Origin: Obelidium mucronatum
Taxonomy: Eukaryota; Chytridiomycota; Chytridiomycetes; Chytridiales; Chytriomycetaceae
Assembly: GCA_025765595.1 (NCBI GenBank)
Contig: JAIVFH010000020.1
Location: 335,368-399,367, forward strand
Reading direction: 5' to 3'
DNA length: 64,000 bases
Part shown: piece by piece, positions 1 to 11,635 of the stretch
Layout of the letters: every line of letters begins with the position of its first letter
Position numbering within the stretch: position 1 is the first letter of the stretch
Translations under genes and position numbers: made by a program
Notes under the pieces: generated by a model
Seen by the model: only the letters and a program-made list of their open reading frames with translations
Told to the model about the DNA's origin: nothing
The model's database searches: none

Positions 1-853
1 GGACTGGAGCGGTGGAGAAGGCATGTTTACGATGCCGCGGCTTTGGACCATGGAAATGGTCCAATTTTGGCTTCCTTACACATTAGGCTGGTAAGCGGTA
101 ACACAATCTCGCAGTAGCCAGTGATAAATTGGTGGTAAAAATTTGCAAAGCCCAAGAAAATTTGCACATCCTTGACAGACTGCGGTACCGGCCAATTGGA
201 AACGGTAGCAACCTTGGCAGGATCCATCTTCACACCATTGGCAGAGAAGATGTGGCCCAGGAATTGCGTAAAACTGGTAAGGAAAGCGCATTTGGCAGGG
301 TTTTCCACAAACACTCCAAGAATTCTTCTCCAAATAAACGATGACAAACACGGCCAGTAAGTCCGAAAAAATATCATTCATGACGTACTGAAAGGCAGCT
401 GGAGCGTTGGTTAGACCGAAACTAACCACATTATACTGGAAATGGCCAAACTTGCAACAAAATGCAGTTTTCCATTCATCACCAGGCGTATTCTTAGTAA
501 GTGGCACTGTACGGGAGATCCAAGTGAGTGAAAATTTTAGCCTTGGATAATTTTCCCACAAGATCCGTAAACAGTGGTAGCAGAAACTTGTTCTTGACTA
601 CGATGTTGTTGATGGCACAATAGTCAATGCAGAGGCAGAAACCACCATTTGGTTTCTTGACAAAGAAGCAAGGGGCAGCGACCAGAGAGGTAGAGGGAGA
701 TATCCAGCCTCTAGCCAAGGCATATGAAGATATTCCTGGAGAACTTTTTCTTCAGCTGGGCTCAGTGGATAAATTTTCCCCGCCGGTGGTAATTTTGCCG
801 AAGTTCCATCTTCATTCTTAAAGTTCTCGATTGGCAAGTCGTAAGGGCGATGA
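1..853 (-). pseudogene. gypsy reverse transcriptase fragment
   Basis: Three minus-strand reading frames together give successive gypsy RT motifs. Around 700-853 is the leader (LPP/HRPYDLPIE, then GKIYPLSPAE). Around 500-690 come FFVKKPNGGF and CIDYCAINNI. Around 100-480 come [11 protein letters not shown] and VFVIVYLE, the last standing where the catalytic DD is normally found. Around 30-300 are [10 protein letters not shown] and the thumb region [10 protein letters not shown]. At least two frame changes break it, and the YxDD box is not recognisable. The leader continues from the protease reading frame that resumes at 6290 across the P-element insertion. Confidence 0.8.
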
Positions 854-861
854 GGTGGAAG

Positions 862-1043
862 CAAGGGTGTATGAAACAGGGTATATCACGACAAAAAATC
901 TCCACAATTTTTTGGTTTGATGGTCTCCCAATGTTGAATGCCATTTTGCACTAAGGGCGTGGAGAAAAAAGTCCCACCCAACTAAACTGTGCACTACTCC
1001 ACCACCAGCCATCGAAACGCCGTCAAACTCCGCACATAGTAAG
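862..1043 (+). repeat. P element left terminal inverted repeat
   Basis: This is about 182 bp and matches the reverse complement of 6111-6281. The outer ~70 bp and the inner ~70 bp are nearly identical. A short stretch in between (about 935-965) differs in sequence and length. Confidence 0.9.
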
Positions 1044-1152
1044 ATAATTATCATATTTACATGATAGAAGCCTTTGTAAGTGTATATTTAAACAGGTAAG
1101 GGCGCTGTCAACCAGAGAAATCCCAAATTTGCAGCTGCCACCTTCGCGCCGC

Positions 1153-4100
1153 ATGGATCACAAGGTAACTCTCAGGACTTGTAAAGGAAAACTATTTCAT
1201 GCGCTCAGCAGAATCTCAGAGTTGTGCATTTGATTTTAGGCCTGTTTCGAATGCGGCCGGAAAAAGAGGAATCGCGCCACGGGCGTTCCGTTGCAGTGGC
1301 ATCCCCACAATCCCAATGTTCGGATATGCTTGCGCTGTAAACGTCAACTCTCAACGTCAGTTGTTTGGGAAGAAAACCGTCAAAAGCCACAGAGCCGGAT
1401 TACCAAGAATACAAATCGTCCATTGCAGAATATCTTAGCTGTCTCAACACAAACTCATTTAGAAGTTTCAACAGTCTTACAGTCTACCAGTCCATTGTAT
1501 TGCCAGGGATTTTCATCAAAAGTCGACCTCCTTGCCAAGTTTACGGCGGAAAGTATTCTTGCAGCGGGATTTGTAAAAACTAAGAGTGGTTGGAGATCAA
1601 CCAATTGCGAGTTCAGAACTGGGAGCGATGGAAAGCGGTGTGTCATTTGCCTTCGCATTTACAACCACATTGAGCGTGTTGAGAAAAGCAAGTTTTTGAT
1701 TTTGAAACCATCCATGGAAGACGAGTGGTATCCATCGCTGAATAGCTTGAGTCAAGCTGTAGTATCACGCTTGGCGAAGGGGGAGGATTGTAGCAATGTT
1801 GCCAAATTCATGGATTTGTTTGGGATTCCCTGGATTGAGGCAGACGCCACGTATTTTATCGCCTGTCCCGGAATGGTTCCACCAAAGGGGGTTGTTCTTG
1901 CAAAGTTTGTGGAGGTATCCAACCATCGATATACAACTGAATCACAAGGGAGATTACAACACCAGGACTGTCCACGCTATAGAGTTCAAAAGATGTTTCG
2001 AAAAGACATGAACTTATGCTGTCTGTTTTGTACTCAAATGGTGCGCCAGGTTGAGGATTCTATCCAAGAGTCGCATGTTAATCGTGAAAACCGAGTTGAC
2101 CCACACAGCCGAGTAGCTGTCTCGCTTCTCACTCCTTCCTCTATGATTGAACAAATTGCTCGAAAATCTGTTCAGTACAATCGAATTATTCGAATGTTGA
2201 AGAAGGCTTCTATTTTTCGAGATACGTGGATCAAAACCCAGCAGTCTGCTCAAAACATTCCCCTTGCTGACGCAAGCAAAGAGAAACTGGCATGCATGGT
2301 TGAGTTTGTGTGCAAGCATGTAGAGTCCAAAGAAATTTTGAAGGGCATTTTGCTTGCCCATCTGGATAAGGAAATATCAGGGGTTGAATTGAGCGTAGCA
2401 GAAAAGAATCACATCAAGGAACAGCTGTCGGAGGAATCCTCTTCTCTTGTGAACTTTACTGTTGACCAGCTGAAAGCTGAAGTTTTGAATTTCAGGGGGA
2501 AGGGCAAGCAAATGAAATGGAATCCGGATTCTGTTTTGCTGTGTCAGCTCATTGTTGGAAGGTCTCGCAAACTGCGCGATGATCTGGTCGGAGCCGGAAT
2601 GCACCTCCCGTCTCATTCGACAATGCAGAGATACAAGTCGGAGATGAAGGTACAAATCTTGCCATCAGTGATTTTGTTTTCTAAACGCAGCCTTTCAGAC
2701 AAGTGAAGGGTCGGACAGTATTATGTATCTGGAAGCGCGAAAGCGTCTTCGTCATTCCAGTCGTGTTGATTGAACTGTGAAATGTGATGAAATGAAGCTG
2801 CAACAGGGCCTTGTTTTCAATACTGCAACTCTTGAGCTTGAAGGTTTTGCCGACGAACCAGAAGAGCTGAATGAAACATTAATCACAAGATTGTTTGATC
2901 CAAATTCTTCCCCTGCAACTGAATCACCAGCTAAATACGTGAATCAGTTTCAGTTTGTTTCAATCAATGGGGATTTCTCCTTTCTTGCTTCCTACTACTT
3001 CAATGACGGTTCCTTGACCGGTAATGAGATCAAAGCACAACTCAGGCATGTTGTGCTATGTTGCCAATTAGCTGGTTTCGATGTTTTGGCTTTCAACGTT
3101 GATGCCGGTGGAGGAAACGCGAGGGCATTTACAGTAATGGTTGAGGAGCCAAAGTACACAAAAGCCCAATCCACCATATGGGAGCCCAACTATGTGCGAT
3201 TAATAGACCCGTTCTCGGATGATCCGGGACACTTCATATTTGTCATCTTTTGCTCTGTCCATGTATTTAAAGCCGAGAGGAACGTGTTTTATGAAACCAA
3301 CTTCCAAAAACGAGTTCTTTTAAACTCTGTGGATGAGCCTATTAACTTCCAAGTAATCAAGGATTGTCTTGCAAGGGACAAAGATCGTCGAAATCCAGTG
3401 ACTGATCTGACCGATGATGCAGTAAATCTGGATCAGTATTCCAAAATGAATGTGTTTCTGGCGCTCTTGGTGTTTAGTCATAAAGTCATTGCAGAGAAAA
3501 TGAACTGGGCCTGTGGACAACTTAGTGTTGGCCTTCTTGCAATTGATGGACAAGAGCCGATTTCATCCGTATCCTGGCTCCCACAATCGTTATATTGGAG
3601 TATTGCTGTTTCAGGTGCCGATAATCAATTTTTTTGTCCGATAGACAGCTGAAATAATTGTAAAGGTTTGCGAGCTTCAGAAACGCGAATGGGTATCATC
3701 TCTGCCGAATCCTCTTCCCACCCTGGAATTCATGGTTGTGAACCATGAAATCTTTGTTGAAATTTTATTGAATAAGTATTTCAAGTTCACACCTGCTAAC
3801 ATTGATTCTGTGCAAGAGTTCTTGGGCAGTCGTTTGGAGTACTTCAAGAACTGCAACACACACGCAGCCGCTCGATCCAATGGTGTCACGGATGCTCCCA
3901 AGACTTTCATTGCAGAATCGCCAACCTTGCGGAATCTCTTTCTTCTTGTGGGTGGTTTGCTTCACTTTTGCCGATACTCTTTTCTCCGTGGTCATTCTGT
4001 CATTTTGCCTTCCACATTCTCTACCAGTTGCTTAGAAAGCGTCTTTGGTGTTGTTCGATACTACGGAGCAGTTACGCCACACTTATATCGTGCGTTTCAA

Positions 4101-5864
4101 ACCAACAAGCAGTTTTCGGACTCTATAGCTACTCAAAATGGCTTGAAAAATAACCCAATGTACTCTGATGACCACAACATCGTTCGACAGGCACAGCAGC
4201 AAGTTGATTTTTCTACTCCAACAGACGCCGCATCTAATACAACAGAAATGGTGGCTAACTGGAAATTGCGCCTTTTACTTTTGGCTCAAGCCTCTGAGTT
4301 GCTGCAAGACAAGCTATCAATTGTTCCTCCCGAAAAGGGAAATCTCAAAAGCAATTTATTTCCAGCCTTGCTGCAACAGGGGCCAATTCTTCTGCTTGTA
4401 AACTCCTCCAGATTTCACCAGTACTTGCGAATTATTCCTCTTTCTTCCTTGAAGGATTGGTTTGACTGCCTCATTGGAAGTCAGCCACACTTTGACGCTT
4501 TTGAAAGAATTGTGAGCGATATCTTTGGGGAATGCCTTCAATTAATGGATAAATGGAGTACTCAAACGGTTTCCAAGAACAAGCTGGTGAATTTGGGAAC
4601 ATTTTTCAACGATTGGCTTGATGGAGATGGAATGAGGACAATGTTTTCAAGACTGACTCCGGATTTGAAGGGAAATCGTATGTTGTATGCAATTGTATTT
4701 GAGAGCTGCAAATCTGTAATCAAGAAGTTCATCAAGTTATCAATTCCTTTGCCATCAAACAACCCTTCAAAACCGGAGCCCTCTCATGCAGAAATTCTTT
4801 ATGAAATGCATTCTTATGGAGGTTGGGCAATTCAGAATCTTCGTAAGAAATATAATGCCGCTAGAGGACGATGTTCCGAAAATAGCTCTTCTTGGCACTT
4901 TTGGAATCTGTTGCTCCAGGTTTCCGAGTCTTGGAGAGTCTTAAAACGCGACCTTTTGGATGAAAATAACCAACTCCTGTATCCTACTGCTTTCCATAAT
5001 ATGAACCAAGGTGGGCTCACGTATGCTCCTCCATTTCTGCACAAATTCTTCCAGAGGATTCTTCGATTGATTGCGGAGAATGTCGCTGTAGGTACCAATG
5101 GTCGAAAATGTTTACAAGTTGCATGGGCTGTTGTGGTGGATGATTGTGTGTTGAGAGACGAGTTTAATCTGGTGTGGATGGAAAATACCAACCAGTCAAT
5201 TGCGCTCCACTATGAAGTACGTGATCGTATAAGGAGAGATTTGACTCTGAAGATTTTCCACGCCCGCGGCAGAGCCATAATCAAACAGTATAAACAGGAA
5301 GTATTGTCTCGGTACAGAAACAGCTTAGGTAAAGTTAACTTCAGAGCACATTTGAAAGCTGTAACAGGTGGGAAGGGAGGGAAGGCGCTTAAAACTGTTA
5401 AAGTGAAAACCTGCTGTATTGCGATTCCGAGTCAGAAAGTTTATTGCCATTGTAAAAAGGGGGAAGATGGTGAAATCATTTGCTGTGGGAAATGTGGGGA
5501 GTGGTTCCACTATAACTGTGTGGATATGACAGAGGAAAAGGTGGAATCGTTGCATGGAGAGGAGTACCATTGTATACAGTGCGAGTTGGAGCGATTAGAA
5601 AAGGAAGGCGCATTTGATGATACAGATCTGGATCTGGATGATGAAAGCCTGCCGGTTGCCGAAATTGAAGATGAGTTTATGTTCGCAGATGGCCCTGAAG
5701 AAGCTATAGTGAAGTTTGCGGGGGAGAACGGTGATACAAGGGAGACAAGGAATATTCTCGTGAAACCGTCAAGCTTGAAGAGGAGGAGGGAGGACCTGTT
5801 GGCAGACCCAGCAGAGGCACAGACTCTCAGAAGATCTGAAAGATCTAAAAATATGAAGAAGTAG
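1153..5864 (+). pseudogene. P-element-like transposase with C-terminal PHD finger (one nonsense codon)
   Basis: Four exons can be followed: 1153-1164, 1240-2649, 2699-3568 and 3645-5864, giving about 1503 codons. The start at 1153 is chosen because it restores a C4 zinc finger (CFEC ... CLRC) just inside exon 2. The P-type core is visible: CDEMKLQQGL (first acidic motif, about 2780), FNVDAGGGNARAF (about 3095), HVFKAERN (about 3258) and SCLESVFGVVRYYG (late Glu region, about 4030). A C4HC3 PHD finger (CHCKKG ... CCGKCGEWFHYNC ... CIQC) lies at about 5441-5575, followed by an acidic and basic tail. A TGA at 2771 interrupts exon 3 just before CDEM, so this copy is probably inactive unless it is read through. 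Intron ends are inferred from reading frame only. Confidence 0.75.
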
Positions 5865-6110
5865 TCTGTAATGCAGGGGTCACAGAGCTGATTGATACAG
5901 GAAACACCAACTTAGCAGCATTACATCGTACGACAATAATATTTTGCATAGATCAAGTTATGGTGTATGGTATAAAGTTGCGAAAGTTTCGCTGGGATGG
6001 GCGTGGTGAGAGACGAGCAACATGTAATCGGCGAGATCGGCAAGCTGCTGTGCTAGCCACGGCCAAAATATCAGGAAGTCAGCCAAAAGTACCAATTTGT
6101 AATCAATAAT

Positions 6111-6281
6111 CTTACTCTGTGCAAAGTTTGACGGCGTTTCGATGGCTGGTGGTGGAGTAGTGCGCAGTTTGGTTGGGCGGGACGTTTTTCTCCAAAAGTA
6201 ATGTGAGAACATTGGGAGACCATCAAACCGAAAAATTGTGGAGATTTTTTGTTGTGATATACCCTGTTTCATACACCCTTG
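6111..6281 (+). repeat. P element right terminal inverted repeat
   Basis: Inverted partner of 862-1043, about 171 bp. It ends ...CACCCTTG immediately before the second GGTGGAAG duplication. Confidence 0.9.
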
Positions 6282-6289
6282 GGTGGAAG

Positions 6290-7192
6290 AGGCCGAGGAG
6301 TCTCAGACTTGGGTGCAAACACGTCCGAGTACTGCTTGTAGCGTAAAGGCACTCCTCTATCGTCAGAATTGATAGCAGATTCCTGATAGTCCTTTGTATT
6401 AATCACAGCAGAAATTGACACGGTGGGAGTGTCATCATCTTTAGAAGAAGTGACATCCATTCGAGCGGCAAAGATAGTAAGCTTGTGTTTCTTGGCAATG
6501 CCAAAGAACGCAGTGGTATTAAGCAACTGAACATCTGGTGTAGAACTCACTGGCGGATTTTCTGTCAGGATTGAAACAGAAGCGGTAGAAACCTCCAGAT
6601 CCTTGACTGCTAGATCGTCTGGAGGAGAATAAGGGAAGGCGGTAAAAGCCTCAGGGGGCACGTGGTCAGCTGACAGGCAAGCCCCATCGGAGAATGTGAC
6701 CAACATGTGACACCAATTAACGCGAGGGTTGTGAAGGCAAAGCCATGGAAGACCTAAAATAAGCAGGCATGAAATATCCGCGACAAGAAGAGACATCGTT
6801 TCGGTATGAGAACCAATTCGACAAGTTAAAGGTACTGTTTGTTTAGTAATGGAGCGAGAACGCGAACCATCTGCTAAATTAACATTGTACAAAGTGGAGG
6901 AAGGAATAACAGGTATTTTATTTCTTAGAGCGAAATCTAAGGAAATACGGCCAAAAGCCGAACACCCACTATCCACAAAGGCACCCAAAGAAAAGGGCTT
7001 GGTAAGGTTTGTAGATGAAGAAGCAGAAAATTTTTCACTGACAACAAGTGTACATGGAAGCACAATCTTGGAATCCGATGATGAGGGAACGGAAAGGTTG
7101 ACAGTTTGCATCGCCAAACTGGGCGGGGAATTTACACCTGAGCACCCCTTCCCTGGGTGCTCCGAGCATTTTTTGCAATCAAGAGAGGACAA
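6290..7192 (-). pseudogene. gypsy aspartic protease region (truncated by the P insertion)
   Basis: This open frame of about 300 residues contains the retropepsin site FVDSGCSAFG and the downstream flap/helix motif ISCLLILGLPWL. The C-terminal part is a linker ending YSDVFAPKSE and then a proline-rich leader that belongs to RT. The frame stops a few codons inside the P element. The matching frame in copy 2 is 61851-62617. It has no ATG obviously of its own and was probably expressed with gag by frameshifting, which is inference. Confidence 0.75.
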
Positions 7193-8251
7193 GCTTTGGA
7201 GTCAGAAGCAACCTTGCAACTGTCTTGACCACAGTAAGCGCAAAGACCTTTATCCTTGCAGCGTTGACGTTCCTCGTGAGTAGGCTTGCCAGACTTAACA
7301 ATGTCACCAGACCCAGAGGGCTTGAAAGCGGCACCTGGGTTATTGGAACAGAAGCTGGAACCAGAACCTTGGTTACCCTTGGAGGATCCAGAACATTTGT
7401 TGTTAGCAAACACGCGCTCATCGAAGACAATGACCTTGCGCATGAGCATGGAGAGGTTGGTTGGCTGAGGTTCCAGACCATCAATATAGTTCATCACGTG
7501 AAGCTTGAGACCTTGCTTGAACATAAGCATCTTGGTGTAATTGTTGTGTTGAGTATCAGCAATCCAGCGGAGAAAATCGCGGGCGTAGGCTTGACAAGAA
7601 GTAGCTTGTGCCAAGGTCTTGGCCTTGTCATTAGTGATTGCTTCAGCAACACGTGGGTCAGGCGGCAAAGACATCAGCAAATTCCTGAAAGCTCTTGAAC
7701 TGGAGCTCAGGCTTGGGGCCGTGGTTGATGTACCACTTGGCAGCATTACCACCAAGGTAGGAAACCACAAAAGCAATCTTTGACTTGGTGGAAAGGATAC
7801 CCTTGGGTCCAGAAATGTCAAAATTGAGATAGACTTTGAGCATAAAAGCATCAAAGTCATCAGTTGCGAGGCCCTTGAAAACACAACACAAAGAGAAATT
7901 TTGTCAGACTTGGAGGATATGAACCTAGAACCCGAGTCAGACTGGGCATCAGAGTCCAAGGCACTACCAGATGGACTAACTGAACATTGACGATAAACTT
8001 TACGTCCAGCTTTTGATGACACAGCAAAAGCTTCAATGACTCATCAAGACAATCAGATGGAATTCGAACAAGACAAGACAGCGCAAGGAGATCTGTACGG
8101 AAGGCATCCATTGAGGTGGCCACATCAAATTCATTATCAGTGTTGGCTTCCATGTAGCAGCTCCAGGACATTGTTGGTTTGTTGTTCAGATCCTTCATCT
8201 TCATCAAAGTCATTCTCGAGAGAAACAAGGTTGGCTTGACGGAGTGACAAG

Positions 8252-11200
8252 TAGGCCCTTTCCCGGTTTGGTTTGAACCGCGGTTCAAACCGAACCATTT
8301 TAGGTTCTTAGTAAACCGAGGTTTCATTGTTGGCAGCGGTTTGAACTGGAACCGAACCGAACCGAACCGATCCAAACCGGTTTGTAGAACGGTTTATAAT
8401 TACCCGAGGAAATGGCGCAATTCTGTAAATCCCCGATAACAAAACCATTTTCATTTTTTAAATCCTTCAAAAAAATGCACAAGTTCTACCAAATCCACCC
8501 CTCGTATGATACAACCGACATTGCAATCTGCCATACTCCGTATGCGACCTCGCTCTGGCCAGGCCCCTGTCTTGTACCAAGAGCCACCTGATGACATGAG
8601 TGATTTGTTTCGCCTCCAATCCCGCCCAGGAACTGCTGCAACCCTGCCAGTGGCTACCCCAAGTCTTGTTGCTCCACGCAATCCAGCGTCAAGCTCTTCT
8701 GCTACTCCAACCAGCGCGGGCTCAAGCTCTTCTGCTACGCCAACCAGTGCGGACTCAAGTTCTTCTGCCACTCTTCATGACATAGCGTCACATTCTACTG
8801 CTCTATCTCATAGTACAGGAGCAAGTACTGCCACAGCAACCACTGCCGGTACAGTCAGCGGTATCTCTCCCCCTAGTAATGTTCTTGGAAATTCCAATAC
8901 TGGTGCCACCGTTGACGATTTTGCCAACAATTCCACGGGTCCTTCTGATGATGAAGATGACATCAACGAGGAGAATGACCGCCCTTGTCCTGTTGCAGCC
9001 ACTTTAAAGCGTATGTGTTGTTTGTTTATTTCCATTACGTTGTTATTTGCTGACACTATAACTGGGAATAGGAAAACGTGTTAGCAAGTCTGGTGGTTCA
9101 TGGACAGCGGCTTATATCCAACAAATATCAGAAGACTTGAGAGATGGCTTTATTGTCAATGGGGTTATCAAGACACAACGGTATGCAAGGTTCTTCAGCA
9201 TTGTGTTTAGTTCTGCCACTCATTGATTATATTTAGATGTACTTTATGCTCTCAAGATAACTACTCGAAGGGGATTGGAGTGTGGGGCCCAAACACTTCA
9301 ACCGGGACTTTCAAATCCCACCTCAATGGTCATGGCAAACGTCCACCACAAAAGGGAGATCAGCCGTCAGTTGTCCCAGTTGCGGGAGTCAAATGGCTGG
9401 ATACGTCTATGCAGTCTCGTCACCTGGATTCAGCTGTTGCCGAATATATGGTCACCTGTGTTCTGTCTCACAAGCACGCTGAGTCTGCAGGCTTTCGACA
9501 ATTCATGTCTGTTGCCATCCCGGCTTATAATGTCAAGTCTTCGGAGACCTATGTTCGCAGGATTTTCTCAATGTACATTGTCCTCAAGTACCACATGCAG
9601 ACCATTTTGTCCTTGGCCAAGACAAAAAAGTCCATTACATTTCGATGGTTGGACCAATACCATGCTCCGCGGGTATTACGTTGTCACACTTCACTGGATT
9701 GATTCTCGTTACGGCACACTATTCGAGTGTATTCTTGACTTTTTTCATGTAACTCCTGGCAAGAACGTGAGTCAACGTATCTCTGAATACATGATCCGTA
9801 TGCTGAATGGGTGGGGCCTTTTAGAAGACTTGCTGGCAACGGTCAATGACAATGGAGCCGACGCGGTCAAGTCTGCCAAGCTTGTTGGTCGTGAACTGTA
9901 CGCACTAGCTGGCCATGAAATACTACCGGAGTCTCACCAGCTGCGCTGTGTTACCCATACATTGCAGCTTTCAGTGAAAGCGGCCATGTGTCTGATTGAC
10001 GATGCCGTCTTGGCACTACGGGAGCTGCTTGCAAGTATTCGGCAATCCAAAGTCCTTCGTGACTACTTTCGTACAGAATGCAATGCTGCACCAAATGTTA
10101 AACGTCAAGAGCCACCATCACTTGATTCCCCAACGCGATGGAATTCCACTCATGCCATGCTTGAAGATTGTCTTCAAGTTCGGGATCCATTGGACCACAC
10201 GGCTGGAAGATTTGGACTTGAACGCATCAGTTCAGAGATGTGGGATCAAGTTCAAGCATATGCAACATTTCTCCAGCCATTTGCCAAGATTTCGACACTT
10301 CTTGGAGCTTCGACAAAGCCAACTCTTTCATCCGCTCAAGCCGGTATTGAACTGTTCATTAAGGCTGCAAACGCTGGTGTTGGTTCTCGAAATACAATTA
10401 TCAGTGATGCTGCTGAAGCTATGCTTCGTCCTCTGATTGAATACAAACCTATCTTGGACAGTGAACCTTCCCATATAGCAATGTTCCTGGATCCAACAAT
10501 TGTTAAACGGACAGGCTCTTTGGAGTTTCTACATCGAAAGAGTATTGTTGAGTCTGTGTTTCGGAAATATGCAACTAGTCTTGATATGGGTGTACCTTCT
10601 TCAACTGTATCTGTGTTGTCAACTGGCTTCAACTTGATTGATATGTTGAATGAATCTATGATCTCTGACGATAATTTGGATCTTGTTGGTGATGCTGTTT
10701 CTGAGCTGGAAGGATTTTGTAGCTTGAAAGCTGTGGCATCTGGAACGGATATTCTTGTATGGTGGTTCTCTCAACGCAGACAGTACCCCATCTTGTACTC
10801 AATGGCTTGTGATTACTTGGCTGTTCCTCCTGCATCAGTTGCCTCCGAACGAGCGAATTCACTTGCCGAGAGAATCTTTGATGGTCGCGAGACTTTGAAC
10901 TCAGATCTATTCAAGGCTGAGATATGTTGCAGTTCATGGCTGAAGGTCATTGGTAAACACAATCTTATGTGTAATGCAAAAGATGTCATAACATTACCAA
11001 CTGATTATCACAATGCAGTCATTGCGTTGACATGTGGGGATAATCCGCTAGTTGATCTGGAAAAGTGGGCAGAATTAGACACAGTCATTAAGTATTGGCT
11101 GGAAAAAAGGAGCAACTGAATATATTTCAATAAACAATTAAACCGACTCTGAACCGCGACTCAAACTGCGGTTTCAGACTCATAAGCGGTTCCAAACCGC

Positions 11201-11262
11201 AGCTTTGCTTTCCTTAGCGGTTTGAACCGAAACCGAACCGAACCGAACCGGGAAAGGGCCTA
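8252..11262 (+). mobile_element. hAT DNA transposon (3.0 kb)
   Basis: The ends are inverted: TAGGCCCTTTCCCGGTT on the left and its complement, AACCGGGAAAGGGCCTA, on the right. The 8-bp target duplication GTGACAAG lies at 8244-8251 and 11263-11270. Subterminal sequence on both sides is rich in short AACCG/CGGTT repeats (8270-8380 and 11140-11250), typical transposase-binding arrays. It carries a single hAT transposase gene and sits within the gypsy gag. Confidence 0.92.
8506..11119 (+). pseudogene. hAT family transposase (one apparent frameshift)
   Basis: Exons are about 8506-9010, 9072-9180 and 9237-11119. After a Ser/Thr-rich N-terminus comes a BED-type zinc finger (CTLCSQ ... HLNGH, about 9238-9335). 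The catalytic domain follows with DGWTNTMLRGYY, then VNDNGADAV and QLRCVTHTLQLSV. SPTRWNSTHAML and the C-terminal dimerisation domain (WWFSQRRQYPILYSMACDYL, SVASERANS) come later. Near 9645 one extra base shifts the frame just at the first catalytic Asp (DGWT). This is either a mutation or a sequencing error; otherwise the gene is complete. ATG 8506 or 8596 could be the start. Confidence 0.85.
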
Positions 11263-11340
11263 GTGACAAGTAAGCAAAGATTTCCGAGGAGCAGTAGCAG
11301 GAGGAGTATCAGCCATTATTGTATTTTAGTTTCAATACTA

Positions 11341-11635
11341 TGTTAGAACCAGATAGTCAATAAAGGACTTAAGGGTTCTTGAAGGCACAAGGGCTTAGGG
11401 GGCACGAGGGCTTGACCAATAACGGCTTGACGTCACGAGAGACGGAAACAAAGAGTTACAAAACTGTAAGACTAACACAGAATGTATTGAAACTGAACTA
11501 AAACTCAGAGCAGAAAGCTTGCTATTTATGCAAGTTCTGGACTTAAAAATAACAAAAGTTCAAAATGGGAAACAAACTGAAAATCAAACAGAAATTGTGA
11601 TAGCAAGAGTGATAGCACAATAATATGTGAAATCA
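11341..11635 (-). repeat. gypsy copy 1 5' LTR (295 bp)
   Basis: On the transcribed (minus) strand it runs TG...CA: it starts TGATTTCACATATTATTG and ends GGTTCTAACA, 26 nt before the gag ATG. The same sequence is found at 50756-50893 plus 59335-59494, which fixes both ends. No convincing tRNA primer site follows it. Confidence 0.75.

Larger units (their letters stand above)
862..6281 (+). mobile_element. P-superfamily DNA transposon with 171-182 bp TIRs
   Basis: The element starts CAAGGGTGTATGAAACAGGG and its right end is the reverse complement of the same sequence. It is flanked by the 8-bp direct repeat GGTGGAAG (854-861 and 6282-6289). An 8-bp duplication and TIRs starting with CA are the hallmarks of the P superfamily. 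It sits inside the gypsy element exactly where the protease/RT reading frame breaks on each side. It carries one transposase gene (1153-5864). The 3' non-coding stretch 5865-6110 holds nothing recognisable. Confidence 0.9.
7132..11315 (-). pseudogene. gypsy gag (interrupted by hAT)
   Basis: The gag ATG is at 11315, upstream of the hAT insertion. Coding resumes at 8243 and runs to about 7130. Visible pieces are EANTDNEFDVATSMDAF (about 8110), a capsid-like stretch with AFVVSYLGGNAAKWY, TTSCQAYARDFLRW, QGLKLHVMNY, and a CAYCGQDSCK knuckle near 7230. Several frame changes break it around 7650-7700 and 7860-8000. Copy 2 supports the same protein. Confidence 0.7.
1..11635 (-). mobile_element. Ty3/gypsy LTR retrotransposon, copy 1 (degenerate, nested insertions, runs off the left edge)
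   Basis: Read on the minus strand the order is LTR (11341-11635), gag from an ATG at 11315, CCHC-like knuckle, aspartic protease, then reverse transcriptase running out at base 1. A P-superfamily element (862-6281) and a hAT element (8252-11262) interrupt it, each with its own 8-bp target duplication. Taking both out restores a collinear gag-protease-RT order. Frameshifts and stops occur in gag and RT, so this copy is dead. The 3' LTR and integrase lie outside the window. A second copy of the same family lies at 59640-62617 on the other strand and matches gag and protease closely. Family assignment rests on the domain order and the gypsy-type RT motifs. Confidence 0.85.

Noticed and set aside
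7225..7698. 157-codon plus-strand frame
   Set aside because: Antisense shadow of gypsy gag.
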